Positions 41,916 through 52,134 of a DNA stretch of 64,000 nt are shown here, one piece after another; position 1 is the stretch's first letter; the number at the start of each line of letters is the position of its first letter. Made by a program: the position numbers and the translations under genes. The stretch comes from Siphonodentalium dalli (lineage: Eukaryota > Mollusca > Scaphopoda > Gadilida > Siphonodentaliidae), in the NCBI GenBank assembly GCA_032622095.1, contig CP136067.1, forward strand, positions 95,468,707 through 95,532,706. The letters are read 5' to 3'. The notes beneath the pieces were generated by a model. It had not been told where the DNA came from. It did not search any database and saw only the letters and a list, made by a program, of their open reading frames with translations.

Positions 41916-41936
41916 GGCCCTTTTCAGGGCCACCAA
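41916..41936 (+). terminator. Histone-type mRNA 3' stem-loop (SL4)
   Basis: GGCCCTTTTCAGGGCC followed by ACCAA, 20 bases after the stop TAA at 41893-41895. About 14 bases downstream is GAAAAGAAAAACTC, the purine-rich position of the U7 binding element in histone genes. Confidence 0.85.
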
Positions 41937-42008
41937 ATATTCGAAAAGAAAAACTCTTGATTGCTAATTGATATTTTCCAAAGTGAGATTTTCCTTTTGA
42001 AAAAAATA

Positions 42009-42303
42009 ATTCTAAGTCCATTTTCATTTTTTCGATCAGAAATGTCACATCAATGACAGGAACATCTATCCTCAGGGGGGAACTATGGCCCAGTACCCCC
42101 AGACATGGCCACTATGGCCCAGTACCCCCCCAGACATGGGCACTATGGCCCAGTACCCCCCCAGGCATGGGCACTATGGCCCATGGGCCATAGTGCCCAT
42201 GTCTGGGGGGTACTGGGCCATAGTGCCCATGTCTGGGGGGTACTGGGCCATAGTGGCCATGTCTGGGGGGGGTACTGGGCCATAGTGCCCCCCCATTACT
42301 ACT
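42009..42303 (-). repeat. Polinton right TIR with head-to-head subrepeats
   Basis: Same inner sequence as the left TIR, but the 30-bp units occur in both orientations around a centre near 42184 (CACTATGGCCCATGGGCC), making a ~200-bp palindrome. The left TIR has lost most of one arm, leaving CACTATGGCCATAGTG. Confidence 0.9.
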
Positions 42304-42309
42304 TATGGG

Positions 42310-43114
42310 AGCAAACGTACAGTTTATATAAACATCGGAATCGGAAATTGGCTGATCGTGCCTCCAGTTATCGGAAATCAGTCCGATGGCTTTTTCATTA
42401 TCGGAACATCACTAATTGACATTACATGCTGTGTGTATGTTAAATAGATTTCACCACGCGACATCATCTTCCAGGAAAAATTGTTGGTGTAATAATTTAA
42501 AATTAATCCACTTGCATCCAGATTGCTGTTTCAGTTCTTAACTTGTGATTGTTAGATCAGATTTCTAAAAAATCTCAAGAAAATAACAGTTGTTATACAC
42601 AAAATAATTATGATGATGCTGATTGATATTTTGTTTAGCTTTATAGTCAGCTTATTTATGTGCAGGTGAAGGGATCTTTGTCTTATTAACAGAGTGAACA
42701 TTCTATCTTTTTGATTGTCAACAGATAGGGTTTGTTTTTGTAGTATGACACGTAGGAATCTATATAATAACACATACCTATAACAAATTGATTTGGTTTG
42801 TTGGGGCTATTGTCGCTTTCAGCTGCCAAGGCCATGTTGCAACAGTCAGTTTAAGTGGTGGAGGAAAGCCGAGTTGTATAACTATGAAACCACTGAACCC
42901 TGGTAAATAAGTGACAAATTTGTCCAGATAATTGGGAAAGTTCTACAACAAGTTACTTTCCTTGACCACCGTCGTCTTATATCCATATAGGAAATGCAAT
43001 ACCTGCAGGAGTGCCTCACTGACTGGACCACTGGGCCAGCTATAACAAATTAAAATAATTAATACATGTACTTCAATTTTGTTAAAATAATGATGATATT
43101 TATTTCTTTAACAG
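42310..43114. other. Intron sequence between Polinton and terminal exon
   Basis: AT-rich with no repeat or exon recognised, ending with the acceptor TTTCTTTAACAG at 43114. Confidence 0.5.
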
Positions 43115-43420
43115 GAGCCTGTTGGTCTGACGCCAGTCCTCCAGATTACCAAGGGCAGTGACGACAGTGATATATTTGGTGCCAGTGTGGACATTTTGTT
43201 GGTTGTGGAAAAGGAAACAATCTGCAAAGTTCCTAACTTGAGGATCGGACTCTCTCTGCTATTTTCGGCATACTTTCTTTTTGGTTTGAGGTATCCAGCA
43301 CACCTCACAAAGACAATGATTTTTATTGAAAAATTTGTGTTCTGTATTAGAGATGTATCAAAGTTGACTCCACCCATTCAGAAATGTTACAATCGCATAA
43401 TGGGCTTGGTGCAGAAGTAA
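43115..43420 (+). CDS. SAM-domain gene, terminal exon
   Basis: Acceptor TTCTTTAACAG, phase 0, open for 101 codons to TAA. It starts EPVGLTPVLQITKGSDDSD and continues VDILLVVEKETICKVPNLRI, GLSLLFSAYFLFGLRYPAHL, then TKTMIFIEKFVFCIRD. The pattern hVVE-x-x-x-hC ... hhALFxxYxhFxLxYP ... hxFhEKxhF is the C-terminal signature of SAMD3-like and related uncharacterised proteins. A foldback MITE starts about 20 bases after the stop, so the 3' UTR is largely transposon. No AATAAA seen at once downstream. Confidence 0.85.
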   Translation, partial: EPVGLTPVLQITKGSDDSDIFGASVDILLVVEKETICKVPNLRIGLSLLFSAYFLFGLRYPAHLTKTMIFIEKFVFCIRDVSKLTPPIQKCYNRIMGLVQK

Positions 43421-43439
43421 TTAGTTCATCCATATTAAA

Positions 43440-43898
43440 AGTACTCAATCCGATCAGACGCTCCTAAATTACTATTTCTTCGGGGGTAAAAAATATTTGA
43501 TTCGAGTCGAGGAACCTACTAGTACCATCAAAGCTCAGAGTGATCAGATATTGATTTTTGAAGTTTGTAATTTGAATTGTGTCTGGCCCAAAAACTGATT
43601 GAAGCAAGAGATCAAACAGAAGGTCTTGCAGATAAAGATGGATAACTCTATAAAATCAAGTGGTAATAATAACCACTTGATTTTAGAGTTATCCATTTTT
43701 ATCTACAAGACCGTCCATTTGACCTTGTGTTTCTGGTAATCAAACAATTGAAATCACAAACTTCAAATATCTATATCTGATCAAATTGAGATTTGACGGG
43801 TGTGTTCCTCGACTCGAATCAAATATTGTTTACCCCTGAAGCCAAAGAAATAGTAATTTAGGAGCGTCTGATCGGATTGAGTGCCTCAAAGTCCATTG
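43440..43898. mobile_element. Foldback MITE, copy 1
   Basis: It begins GTACTCAATCCGATCAGACG and ends with the mirrored CGTCTGATCGGATTGAGTGC. The arms (~200 bp) meet at a centre near 43674 (AAGTGGTAATAATAACCACTT). It lies in the presumed 3' UTR. Confidence 0.85.
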
Positions 43899-44039
43899 GC
43901 TCAATAGAGTGAATATAAATATTTAAGAATTGTGCTAGGGATCTGCGAATCGGGGAAATTTTGATTGAATCGAAGCTTGAACTGAATCTGCTCTGTGATT
44001 TCACACCAAATCAAATCTCGAATCAGAATCGTTTTTCAT

Positions 44040-44325
44040 AGAAGCATCCGATTTCCTGTTCTTGAACCGCTGTTCAAACAGCATTTCTGCTGAGCTGTTT
44101 AAATGATTCCGACGGCGGAAGTTATTTATCATTCCAATTCATTGGAGCGATCATATCCTGACTGTTTTATTGAATAAATAGTTCACTGTTATCGGTGTAA
44201 GGTCTGAATTCTGGCGGGACCAAACATCCCGATAGCATAATATAATAAACGTGAAGTGAAATTTACCTGCGTCTCGCCAATCAGGAGCAACCTTTGGGGC
44301 GATTCGAAAATTTTGAATAAGAGAA
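44040..44325. repeat. Dispersed ~300-bp repeat, copy 2 (see 20390)
   Basis: Same orientation and words as copy 1. It directly abuts the duplicated terminal exon at 44333, so it may mark the duplication breakpoint. Confidence 0.65.
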
Positions 44326-44332
44326 ATATTTT

Positions 44333-44568
44333 TCGACAGCGATCTATTCGGTGCCAGTGTGGACATTTTGTTGATTGTGGAAAATGAAACACTCTGCAAA
44401 GTTCCAAACTTGTCGATCGGACTCTCTGCTGTTTTCGGCATACTTTCTGTTTGGTTTGAGGTATCCAGCACACCTCACTAAGACAGTGATTTTTATAGAA
44501 ATGTATCGAAGTTGACTCCACCCATTCAGAAATGTTACAATCGCATAATGGGCTTGGTGCAAAAGTAA
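44333..44568 (+). pseudogene. Pseudogenic copy of the SAM-gene terminal exon
   Basis: It starts inside the exon at GACAGCGAT and follows the functional exon to the shared stop. A two-base deletion in the CTCTCTCTGCT run and a ~33-base deletion around the FIEKFVF segment destroy the frame. No acceptor site precedes it. The duplication continues into the foldback, copy 2. Confidence 0.88.
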
Positions 44569-44584
44569 TTAGTTCATCCATATT

Positions 44585-45035
44585 AAAGGTACTCAATCCG
44601 ATCAGACGCTCCTAAATTACTATTTCTTCGGGGGGTAAAAAAAATTTGATTCGAGTCGAGGAACCTACCATCAAAGCTCAGAGTGATCAGATATTGATTT
44701 TTGAAGTATGTAATTTGAATTGTTTCTGGCCCAAAAACTGATTGAAGCAAGAGGTCAAACAGAAGGTCTTGCAGATAAAGATGGATAACTCTATAAAATC
44801 AAGTGGTAATAATAACCACTTGATTTTAGAGTTATCCATCTTTATCTGCAAGACCGTCTGTTTGACCTCGTGTTTCTGGTAATCAAACAATTGAAATCAC
44901 AAACTTCAAAAATCTATATCTGATCAATCTGAGCTTTGAAGGGTGGGCTTCTCGACTCGAATCAAATATTTTTTACCCCTGAAGCCAAAGAAATAGTAAT
45001 TTAGGAGTGTCTGATCAGATTGAGTACCTTTTCTA
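44585..45035. mobile_element. Foldback MITE, copy 2 (co-duplicated with the exon)
   Basis: Nearly the same sequence as 43440-43898 with the same position relative to the exon stop, so both were copied as one block of about 700-750 bp. Confidence 0.85.
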
Positions 45036-45344
45036 CAATTCTTGAATGTTTTCGTCACTTAGCGGCTCAAAAGGGAGCGATTATTTTGACAATTTCATAT
45101 TACATCCCACTCATTTCATAAATTTGCATTAATTTATATTCTGCAATTTGGGATGGATGTCAAAACTATGAAGCATTGTAGCTATATTTTCATAAAAATA
45201 CTGCATTATTAACTCAAATATTTTGGTACAAATAAAGAATATATTTGTTGAAGTTGCTTTATTATTCTCTTCTCTTAGATGTTGGGTGACAGTAAGTGTG
45301 CTCTCATTATATTCTTGAGAATCCACTGTTGCGTTCTCAAAACC

Positions 45345-45965
45345 AAATTTTATTTTACTCAAAACCAGACCCAATTGGTTTTTGTGAAATCCAAATTTGG
45401 TTTTGATCAGAACCACTGAAGGTTTTACTCACAACCAATCATCAAAACCAATTGGTTTTTGTGAAATCCAAATTTGGTTTTGATCAAAACCACTGAAGGT
45501 TTTACTCACAACCAATCATCAAAACCAATTGGTTTTTGTGAAATCCAAATTTGGTTTTGATCAGAACCACTGAAAGTTTTACTCACAACCAATCATCAAA
45601 ACCAATTGGTTTTTGTGAAATCCAAATTTGGTTTTGATCAAAACCACTGAAGGTTTTACTCACAACCAATCATCAAAACCAATTGGTTTTTGTGAAATCC
45701 AAATTTGGTTTTGATCAAAACCACTGAAGGTTTTACTCACAACCAATCATCAAAACCAATTGTTTTTTGTGAAATCCAAATTTGGTTTTGATCAAAACCA
45801 CTGAAGGTTTTACTCACAACCAATCATCAAAACCAATTGGTTTTTGTGAAATCCAAATTTGGTTTTGATAATTTGGTTTTGATCAAAACCACGGAACGTT
45901 GTTTTTGATCAAAACCAATGTTGATTCCATATATGTGGCAAGGCTCAAAACCAATTTTGGTTTTG
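45345..45965. repeat. 77-bp minisatellite, about 7 copies
   Basis: The unit contains AACCAATTGGTTTTTGTGAA, CAAATTTGGTTTTGATCAAA and ACTCACAACCAATCATCAAA. Period 77 bp measured at three successive copies (45451, 45528, 45605). The core GGTTTTGATCAAAACC is a palindrome. Copies are about 95% identical or better. Confidence 0.93.
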
Positions 45966-46198
45966 TACAGAATCAATTTTTTTAAGAGTGCAGGGTTATA
46001 AAGTTACTCGACCGTGGTAGTTACACGGACTTCCGCATAAACTTTCCACCGAAGTATTGCATGTTCACCTTCTCATTGACTCTGAAAAGTTAGTCATTAT
46101 GACTCAATCCTGATCATTTTGATTAACACAATTGTAGTTTAATTGCATTATTAGTCGTGTTAACCCTTTAACCAACAAACCGGCCAAATAAAGTTTCA

Positions 46199-46352
46199 AC
46201 ATAGGTCGCCTCGCATATATAAGAGAATGCAGTGGCCTAAAAAAAATCTTTTTTTAACACTTTTTACCATTTTTTCTTACATTCTTTAACAATTTTATAA
46301 TTTTTAATGTGTTAAGCCAATGCATTCTCTTATATATGCGAGGCGACCTATG
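46199..46352. mobile_element. Short MITE with 35-bp TIRs
   Basis: ATAGGTCGCCTCGCATATAT then AAGAGAATGCAGTGGC mirrors GCCAATGCATTCTCTTATAT then ATGCGAGGCGACCTAT. A third partial copy of the end follows at 46363-46385. Related sequence at 56130-56300. Confidence 0.82.
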
Positions 46353-46385
46353 GTCGACTCGAATATATAAGAGAATGCATTGGCA

Positions 46386-47225
46386 CAGGGCCGTTCTGTT
46401 GGGTAAAGAGTTAACTCTCCACACCTTAGTGGTTATTAATAACATCAGCCTAGTCATTGTAACTAATTTTCTGCCTTAGTTATTATGACTAAGCTAATTT
46501 AGTCATCCTGTGGACAAACAGTTGACTAACCTAAGTTAGTCATATTGAATAACTTTTTTATCTTCAGAGCACATCAAGATGTGGTGCAATGTGTGTTTCC
46601 CACAGAATTGATCGACATGCAGTTGTCACTGTTCAAATGTCGCGCCAAGTTCTGACCCTTTAGCATGGTTGCTCGTACTATGTCTGCTTCGCATCCATTG
46701 AATAGGGCCCCTGGTTGTGAGCAGTGAAATATCTTGTCAGTATGCTAGCCACATTGTGGCTGTACCTCCCCCTGTGTCCGGGGGCAGTAGACGACTACTT
46801 ACTGCCAGGCTCGGATCGTCAGGTTTATAATTATCCCACTCATTGAAACGGGGTACCTGTAGAATGCGAGTAATAAATGGATCGTTTAATAAGACTGCTA
46901 CCACCGGCGATATTTTACCACTGTGTGAACTTCCACAGTCGTATATACACCGAGCAAACAATGCTACAAATTACTCGTATAGTCAGCCCACACAATATGA
47001 AACCGAATTTGGTGTAAACAATATTTATTCCCAATACAAAATTAATTAAATATTTTAACAAAATTCTAGTGGGTGATTAGAATGGAATGGGACAACAAAC
47101 CTATTTCTGGAAAGTGCTTTCTCCGATCGATCAGACGTCCTGGGCGACATAAGGCCGTTCGGGGCGAATCAAGCGAGAAGTCAAGAGTGCAGTGGTGTAA
47201 TATTTGGGAATTAAGGATAGCTTAT
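46386..47225. other. Intergenic, no recognised feature
   Basis: Contains repeated TTAGTCAT words (46440-46545). No coding region supported. Confidence 0.35.
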
Positions 47226-47227
47226 AG

Positions 47228-47775
47228 TAATCGCATAATGAACTATGCTACTGATGAGAATTACGAATAGATAATAGTAGTCGCATAATGAAATATTACT
47301 GAAACGATTTTTACGATCGAATAGCTAATAGTAGTCACACAATGAACTACTACTGATACTAATTACGAATAGCGTATAGTAGTCGCACAATGAACTATAC
47401 TGGTGATAATAATTACGAATAGCTTATAGTAGTCGCACACTGAACTACTGGTGATAATAATTACGAATAGCTTATAGTAGTCGCACACTGAACTACTGGT
47501 GATAATAATTACGAATAGTTTATAGGAGTCGCACACTGAACTACTGGTGATAATAATTACGAACAGCTTGTAGTAGTCGCACACTGAACTATACTGGTGA
47601 TAATAATTACGAATAGCTTATATTAGTCGCACAATGAACTACTACTGATAAGAATTACGAATAGCTTATAGTAGTCGCACAATGAACGACTACTGATAAG
47701 AATTACGAATAGCTTATAGTAGTCGCATAATGGACTACTACTGATAAAACATTACGAATAGCTTATAGTAGACGC
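47228..47775. repeat. ~55-62-bp minisatellite, about 9-10 copies
   Basis: The unit contains ATAGTAGTCGCACAATGAAC, TACTACTGATAATAATTACG and AATAGCTT. Copies vary by small indels. The words AATGAACT(A/G)CTACTGATAA also form the outer ends of the foldback at 47937-48833. Confidence 0.88.
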
Positions 47776-47936
47776 CCGTGTGTGATTCAAACGTGAGGCT
47801 CAAACGCCTTGCCACTCTCAGTAATGTGATATATGTATGTTTGCCGTGATTTTTGTTTACTTAGTTCAGTTATTAGATCATAATCAGTGGTAGGCTCGAT
47901 GATTGCATGCACAGCTCACGTGACCATTCTTACCCG

Positions 47937-48833
47937 ATACATAAATATTATCAGTAGCAGTTCATTTTGCGCAAGGTGCCCATTATCAATTTTGACGTAA
48001 ATTCTTGACCGTTGAGCCTAGCTTATGTGATAGATACGTGTATACATGCACGTGCGTCGGCAAATTATGATTGTGTATACTACATATATGACCAATGGGT
48101 TGTATCAATTATACATGATTGTAGCACAGGTTTTGTATTCTTTTAAATTCGTTGGGTATTTATTAAATAAAGCATTTCAGTGCGTTATTCCTATTGTAAC
48201 ATGGCTATTTATATAAGCAATTTCGTTTCGTTTCGTTTCACAAATTGATGCGGCGATCTGACATCGTCAACGAGACGTGATACTGCACCCCATATCACTT
48301 GACTGTACCGATAACGCGTTTATTATATGACACATGGGGTGCAGTATCACGTCTCGTTGACGATGTCAGATCGTCGCATCAATCTCGCTGCCTGCGGCAG
48401 CTCGTTTGATACGGCGATCTGACATCGTCAACTCGGCGTGATACTGCAGTCCATATCACTTCACTGTACCGATAATGTGTATATAGCATAACGGGCACTG
48501 GCACAGTAAGTGGTGTTCACTGCTTCATACGTTTGTGAAACGAAACGAAACGAAATTGCTTATATAAATAGCCATGTTACAATAGGAATAACGCACTGAA
48601 ATGCTTTATTTAATAAATACCCAACGAATTTAAAAGAATACAAAACCTGTGCTACAATCATGTATAATTGATACAACCCATTGGTCATATATGTAGTATA
48701 CACAATCATAATTTGCCGACGCACGTGCATGTATACACGTATCTATCACATAAGCTAGGCTCAACGGTCAAGAATTTACGTCAAAATTGATAATGGGCAC
48801 CTTGCGCAAAATGAACTGCTACTGATAATATTT
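47937..48833. mobile_element. Large foldback element with ~305-bp arms
   Basis: The left arm 47937-48243 (ATAAATATTATCAGTAGCAG onward) returns as a near-perfect reverse complement at 48533-48833. The central part holds a second palindrome, GATCTGACATCGTCAACGAG mirrored at 48350-48380, and a further diverged repeat of it at 48415-48470. No ORF. Typical nested foldback structure. Confidence 0.93.
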
Positions 48834-48989
48834 ATTTATCACATAATTTGCCCATAAAAGCAGTTTCATAATTATCGATAAGAGACACGGTTAATATCAG
48901 CGCGTGCGATGACGTCACATCGTTCTTCAAATGACTTGCGATCGCTGCGGTTTTTATCGTTGTTTTCGATGGATATTTCGCATTGCTTC

Positions 48990-49705
48990 GCGTTTATTTG
49001 ATCATGTGATAAAAAGTATCTCACACTCGTCCTATTTTATACGTAATTTAACAACCTCGTCCACTAAATTCTATTTGAGCCTCGGTAAACCTCGGCTCAA
49101 ATCGAATTTAGTGAACTCGGTTGATAAATTCCGTATAAAATAGAAACTCATGTGAGATCCTCTATATATTACATGAAACACCTATTATATCATTTAATAA
49201 GTCATTACATATTTCTTTATCTCTCACTAGTTACATATCACTTGACTTCGCGCCAAGAAAATGACTGCGCGTCTTTATATTGATTCAGGTGGATTAATAC
49301 TATTTCGAAAAGACTCGGATGACACCAACACCAGACAATGAAAAATTATTGGTTTGTTCATTAAAGTTAAACTCTTATCCAACTTCGTTGCAATAACGAA
49401 AATAGAGACAAAATCAAAGAGGCAGCTTTGGGGACTATATTTACCGTCGCTACCCACAGAGCGCGCAATAATGTCGTATACGGTTGTGAATCGTCTCAGC
49501 CAAAGATGTAAATATATGCATTTTGCAGCTTCTTTTAATGTGTTTGCTTTTTTAAAAAGGCATAAAGCTCTAGTGTGTTCCTGTGACATAAAGATCATTT
49601 GATAAATTTGATTCACAATTCGTATACGACTCGTTGTGAATCAAATTTATCAAACTCGTTTCATAAAATCTTAGATCCCAATATAACTCGTTGGAGATCC
49701 TCTAT
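48990..49705. repeat. Two palindromic repeats with GATCCTCTAT ends
   Basis: 48995-49165 (ACTAAATTCTATTTGAGCC mirrored by GGCTCAAATCGAATTTAGT) and 49590-49700 (GATAAATTTGATTCACAA mirrored by TTGTGAATCAAATTTATC). Both end in GAGATCCTCTAT, like the one at 27225-27405. A family of small foldbacks. Confidence 0.65.
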
Positions 49706-49908
49706 CCCTTCATGTTCCAAGTCATTACCCAACTGCGTTCTCTTCCTACATTTCTACGAGTTTGTATAATATAAATTTAATGATCATGTATTCTTCAGAT
49801 CACCGGGGCGAATCAGTTTAATTGCCTCGTGATTTATTCAGTCAATAGTCGTTATCCCATGCGATAAATGATATTATAGATGTACGGTCACAGTATCAGT
49901 ATCATTTA

Positions 49909-51282
49909 AAGGCCCACTTAATTTTCGAGTCTCCGATTATTTTTGTTATAGTGACTTGATATACGGTTTTAATAACAATCTATGCCATAAAATATGATTT
50001 AAATACTATAATTCATCACTATTTGAAACATCTGTGTCTCAGAAGATGCCCATAGAGAAATAGAAAACTGCTGAAGACCCCCCCCCCCTCTGAAACCAAG
50101 AATGCAACAGAATTCAAATTTTTTCAATGAAAGTGGAAGAACTCTATCTTTAATATATAGAGTTATTCCCCCTGCATTGAAAATAATACTGATTTTTACT
50201 TCAATATTGATGACAAAACTAAAAAAAAAAAACAACATGTCCACAGTTTATTACACCGGATAAGTTGATAATACAATGTTTTGGAGCTTCCTCTTTCAAA
50301 TGGTATATAATACGGCATATCTATACTATATATTTTGAGACTTCCGTATATATATATGTGTGTACTTTATAGAATCGAAAACGCGCGGACGGATTGAGCT
50401 CAAATTTCGTATGCGGTCGCGTTTTGGAGAACCTCAGATCACCGTTTCTCCCTTCCCAATCATCAAAATCACCGCAATCGGCACTTCGGGGTTAATAGCG
50501 TTGATATATAAAGAGCGTTCGTTTTCCGCAGTGTCTATATAAAGAGCGTCGTTTTCGCTATCTACTTATCTGTATGACGAATTGTAGCCTGTCGCTCGAA
50601 ATATTATGCAGAGAGATTTCACGACGGAAAGCGTTTGTTTTCAATTCAATGCAATGTTATCGCTCGAAATATTATGCAGAGAGATTTCACGACATTAGGA
50701 CGGGTACGGCAGACTCGAAATATTATGCAGAGAGATTTCACGACGGGAAGCGTTTGTTTTCAATGCAATGTTATCGTAGAGAGATTTCACGGCGGGAAGC
50801 GTTTATTGAAATGCAGAGAGATTTCACGACATTAGGGCGGGTACGGCAGACTCGAAATATTATGCAGAGAGATTTCACGACGGGAAGCGTTTGTTTTCAA
50901 TGCAATGTTATCGTAGAGAGATTTCACGACGGGAAGCGTTTGTTTTCAATGCAATGCAATGTTATCGCTCGAAATATTGTGACATTAGGACGGGTACGGG
51001 CAGGTTAAAAAAAAAAACAAAGAATGCGTTGTCTGTCGTTCCTAGGAAGGGGGGATTTCATCGGGTCAATTAGAATAAAAATTAAATAAATAGGTCAATT
51101 AGAATAAAAATTAAATAAATATTAAAAAATTCAAAAAAACCTAAATTAAATATAAAAAACATTAAATTAATATTAAAAAAATTAACAAAATGTCATGTTT
51201 CTGACCAACCACGCCAGTGGCGGGCTAACCTGCTAGTATTTTATATAAAGTAATCTGGGGGTTAGAAAATTAAGTGGGCCTT
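49909..51282. mobile_element. TA-flanked MITE, copy 1, interrupted by a Helitron
   Basis: Ends AAGGCCCACTTAATTTTC and its mirror, flanked by TA on both sides. Without the insertion 50320-51236 it is ~457 bp and matches the intact copy at 53776-54215 throughout. Confidence 0.92.
50320..51236 (+). mobile_element. Non-autonomous Helitron, 917 bp
   Basis: It starts TCTATACTATATATTTTGAG and ends GCTAACCTGCTAG, so it has 5' TC and 3' CTAG. A hairpin CCACGCCAGTGGCGGG lies just before the end. It sits exactly between A (50319) and T (51237) with no target duplication, as Helitrons do; the empty site is seen in the MITE copy at 53776. Inside are several copies of a GAGATTTCACGACGGGAAGC block (50585-50960). 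No Rep/helicase. Confidence 0.93.
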
Positions 51283-52130
51283 TAATTACTTCACCATACT
51301 ACAATGACATACAACGATATAAACAAACGAGGTTGTGATTACTTTAACAAATCAACCAGGAGAGCTACTCGCTCTTCCGTTTATAATGTTTACGAATCCA
51401 CAACAGACTGTCTAACAGTTTGGAACAATTGGAAACAGTCCAATAGCACACACAAAACATCCATAAATAATAGCCCGAAAACGATCACAAATGTTCATAA
51501 TTGAAAACGCTCTTTATCATTTACCGTTTTAGGCAACGGAACGACGCATGGACACTCAGCACATCATTGCATTTGATGCTTGGGTTTCTATTGCATAGAG
51601 AAGAATGGATAGTTTCAGACCATTTGGGTACTTCCAATTTGCATTTGTTAGATATATAGTTTCAGTTCTTAGTATAGAAAGGGACACCCACGGTCATCAA
51701 ATTAGTCTTGTTAGAATACCTACGCCAATGTGTAACTTACCATGAAAAATAAAATTTGAAGCGACTTCCAATCACCAAAGGATGTAGCTATATTTTCACC
51801 GTTGGAAGGGTGTCCATGGCCCTTGACCCAGACCAAACTCTCACATTTTCGAAATACAATTTGCCCCATCCCCCCAACCCTGGGTGGAATTATACAACTG
51901 GAACCTCAATTTTTCTTAACTGACACCCCTAACGTTGTAAATTGTGCAACTGATAGAATTTTAAGACCAAAATATTAATTATATATATAACTATAGAAAA
52001 AGTTGCTTCTGTTATGTGCCTACAATCAGCACCATTCGCATCACACCGGCAACTCGAACACACAGAACATCACAAAGGCTCACAATTGAAAACGTTCTTT
52101 GTAATTTACCGCTTTTATACGACGGAAACA
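51283..52130. other. No recognised feature
   Basis: AT-rich sequence. The short ORF at 51304 shows no family resemblance or splice context. Confidence 0.35.
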
Positions 52131-52134
52131 TGGA

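Larger units (their letters stand above)
28529..42303. mobile_element. Maverick/Polinton transposon, 13,775 bp, TSD TATGGG
   Basis: Both ends start AGTAGTAATGGGG in inverted orientation and are flanked by the 6-bp duplication TATGGG (28523-28528 and 42304-42309), the size expected for Polintons. Inside are the family hallmarks: protein-primed PolB, rve integrase with chromodomain, FtsK/A32-type packaging ATPase and pX/pVI-like virion peptides. It is at the short end of the usual length, and I recognise no capsid, penton or cysteine protease gene. It lies in the last intron of the SAM-domain gene, opposite in direction for its main gene block. An old or recent endogenous virus-like element; three coding breaks suggest this copy is dead. 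Confidence 0.97.

Noticed and set aside
45345-45965. CRISPR-like regular spacing of repeats
   Set aside because: The whole 77-bp unit is repeated with no variable spacers, and this is animal DNA.
47228-47775. Possible hammerhead ribozyme in the minisatellite (CTGATGA near 47256, GAAT later)
   Set aside because: The GAAA box and the flanking stems are missing, and other units have CTGATAA; no catalytic core can be drawn.
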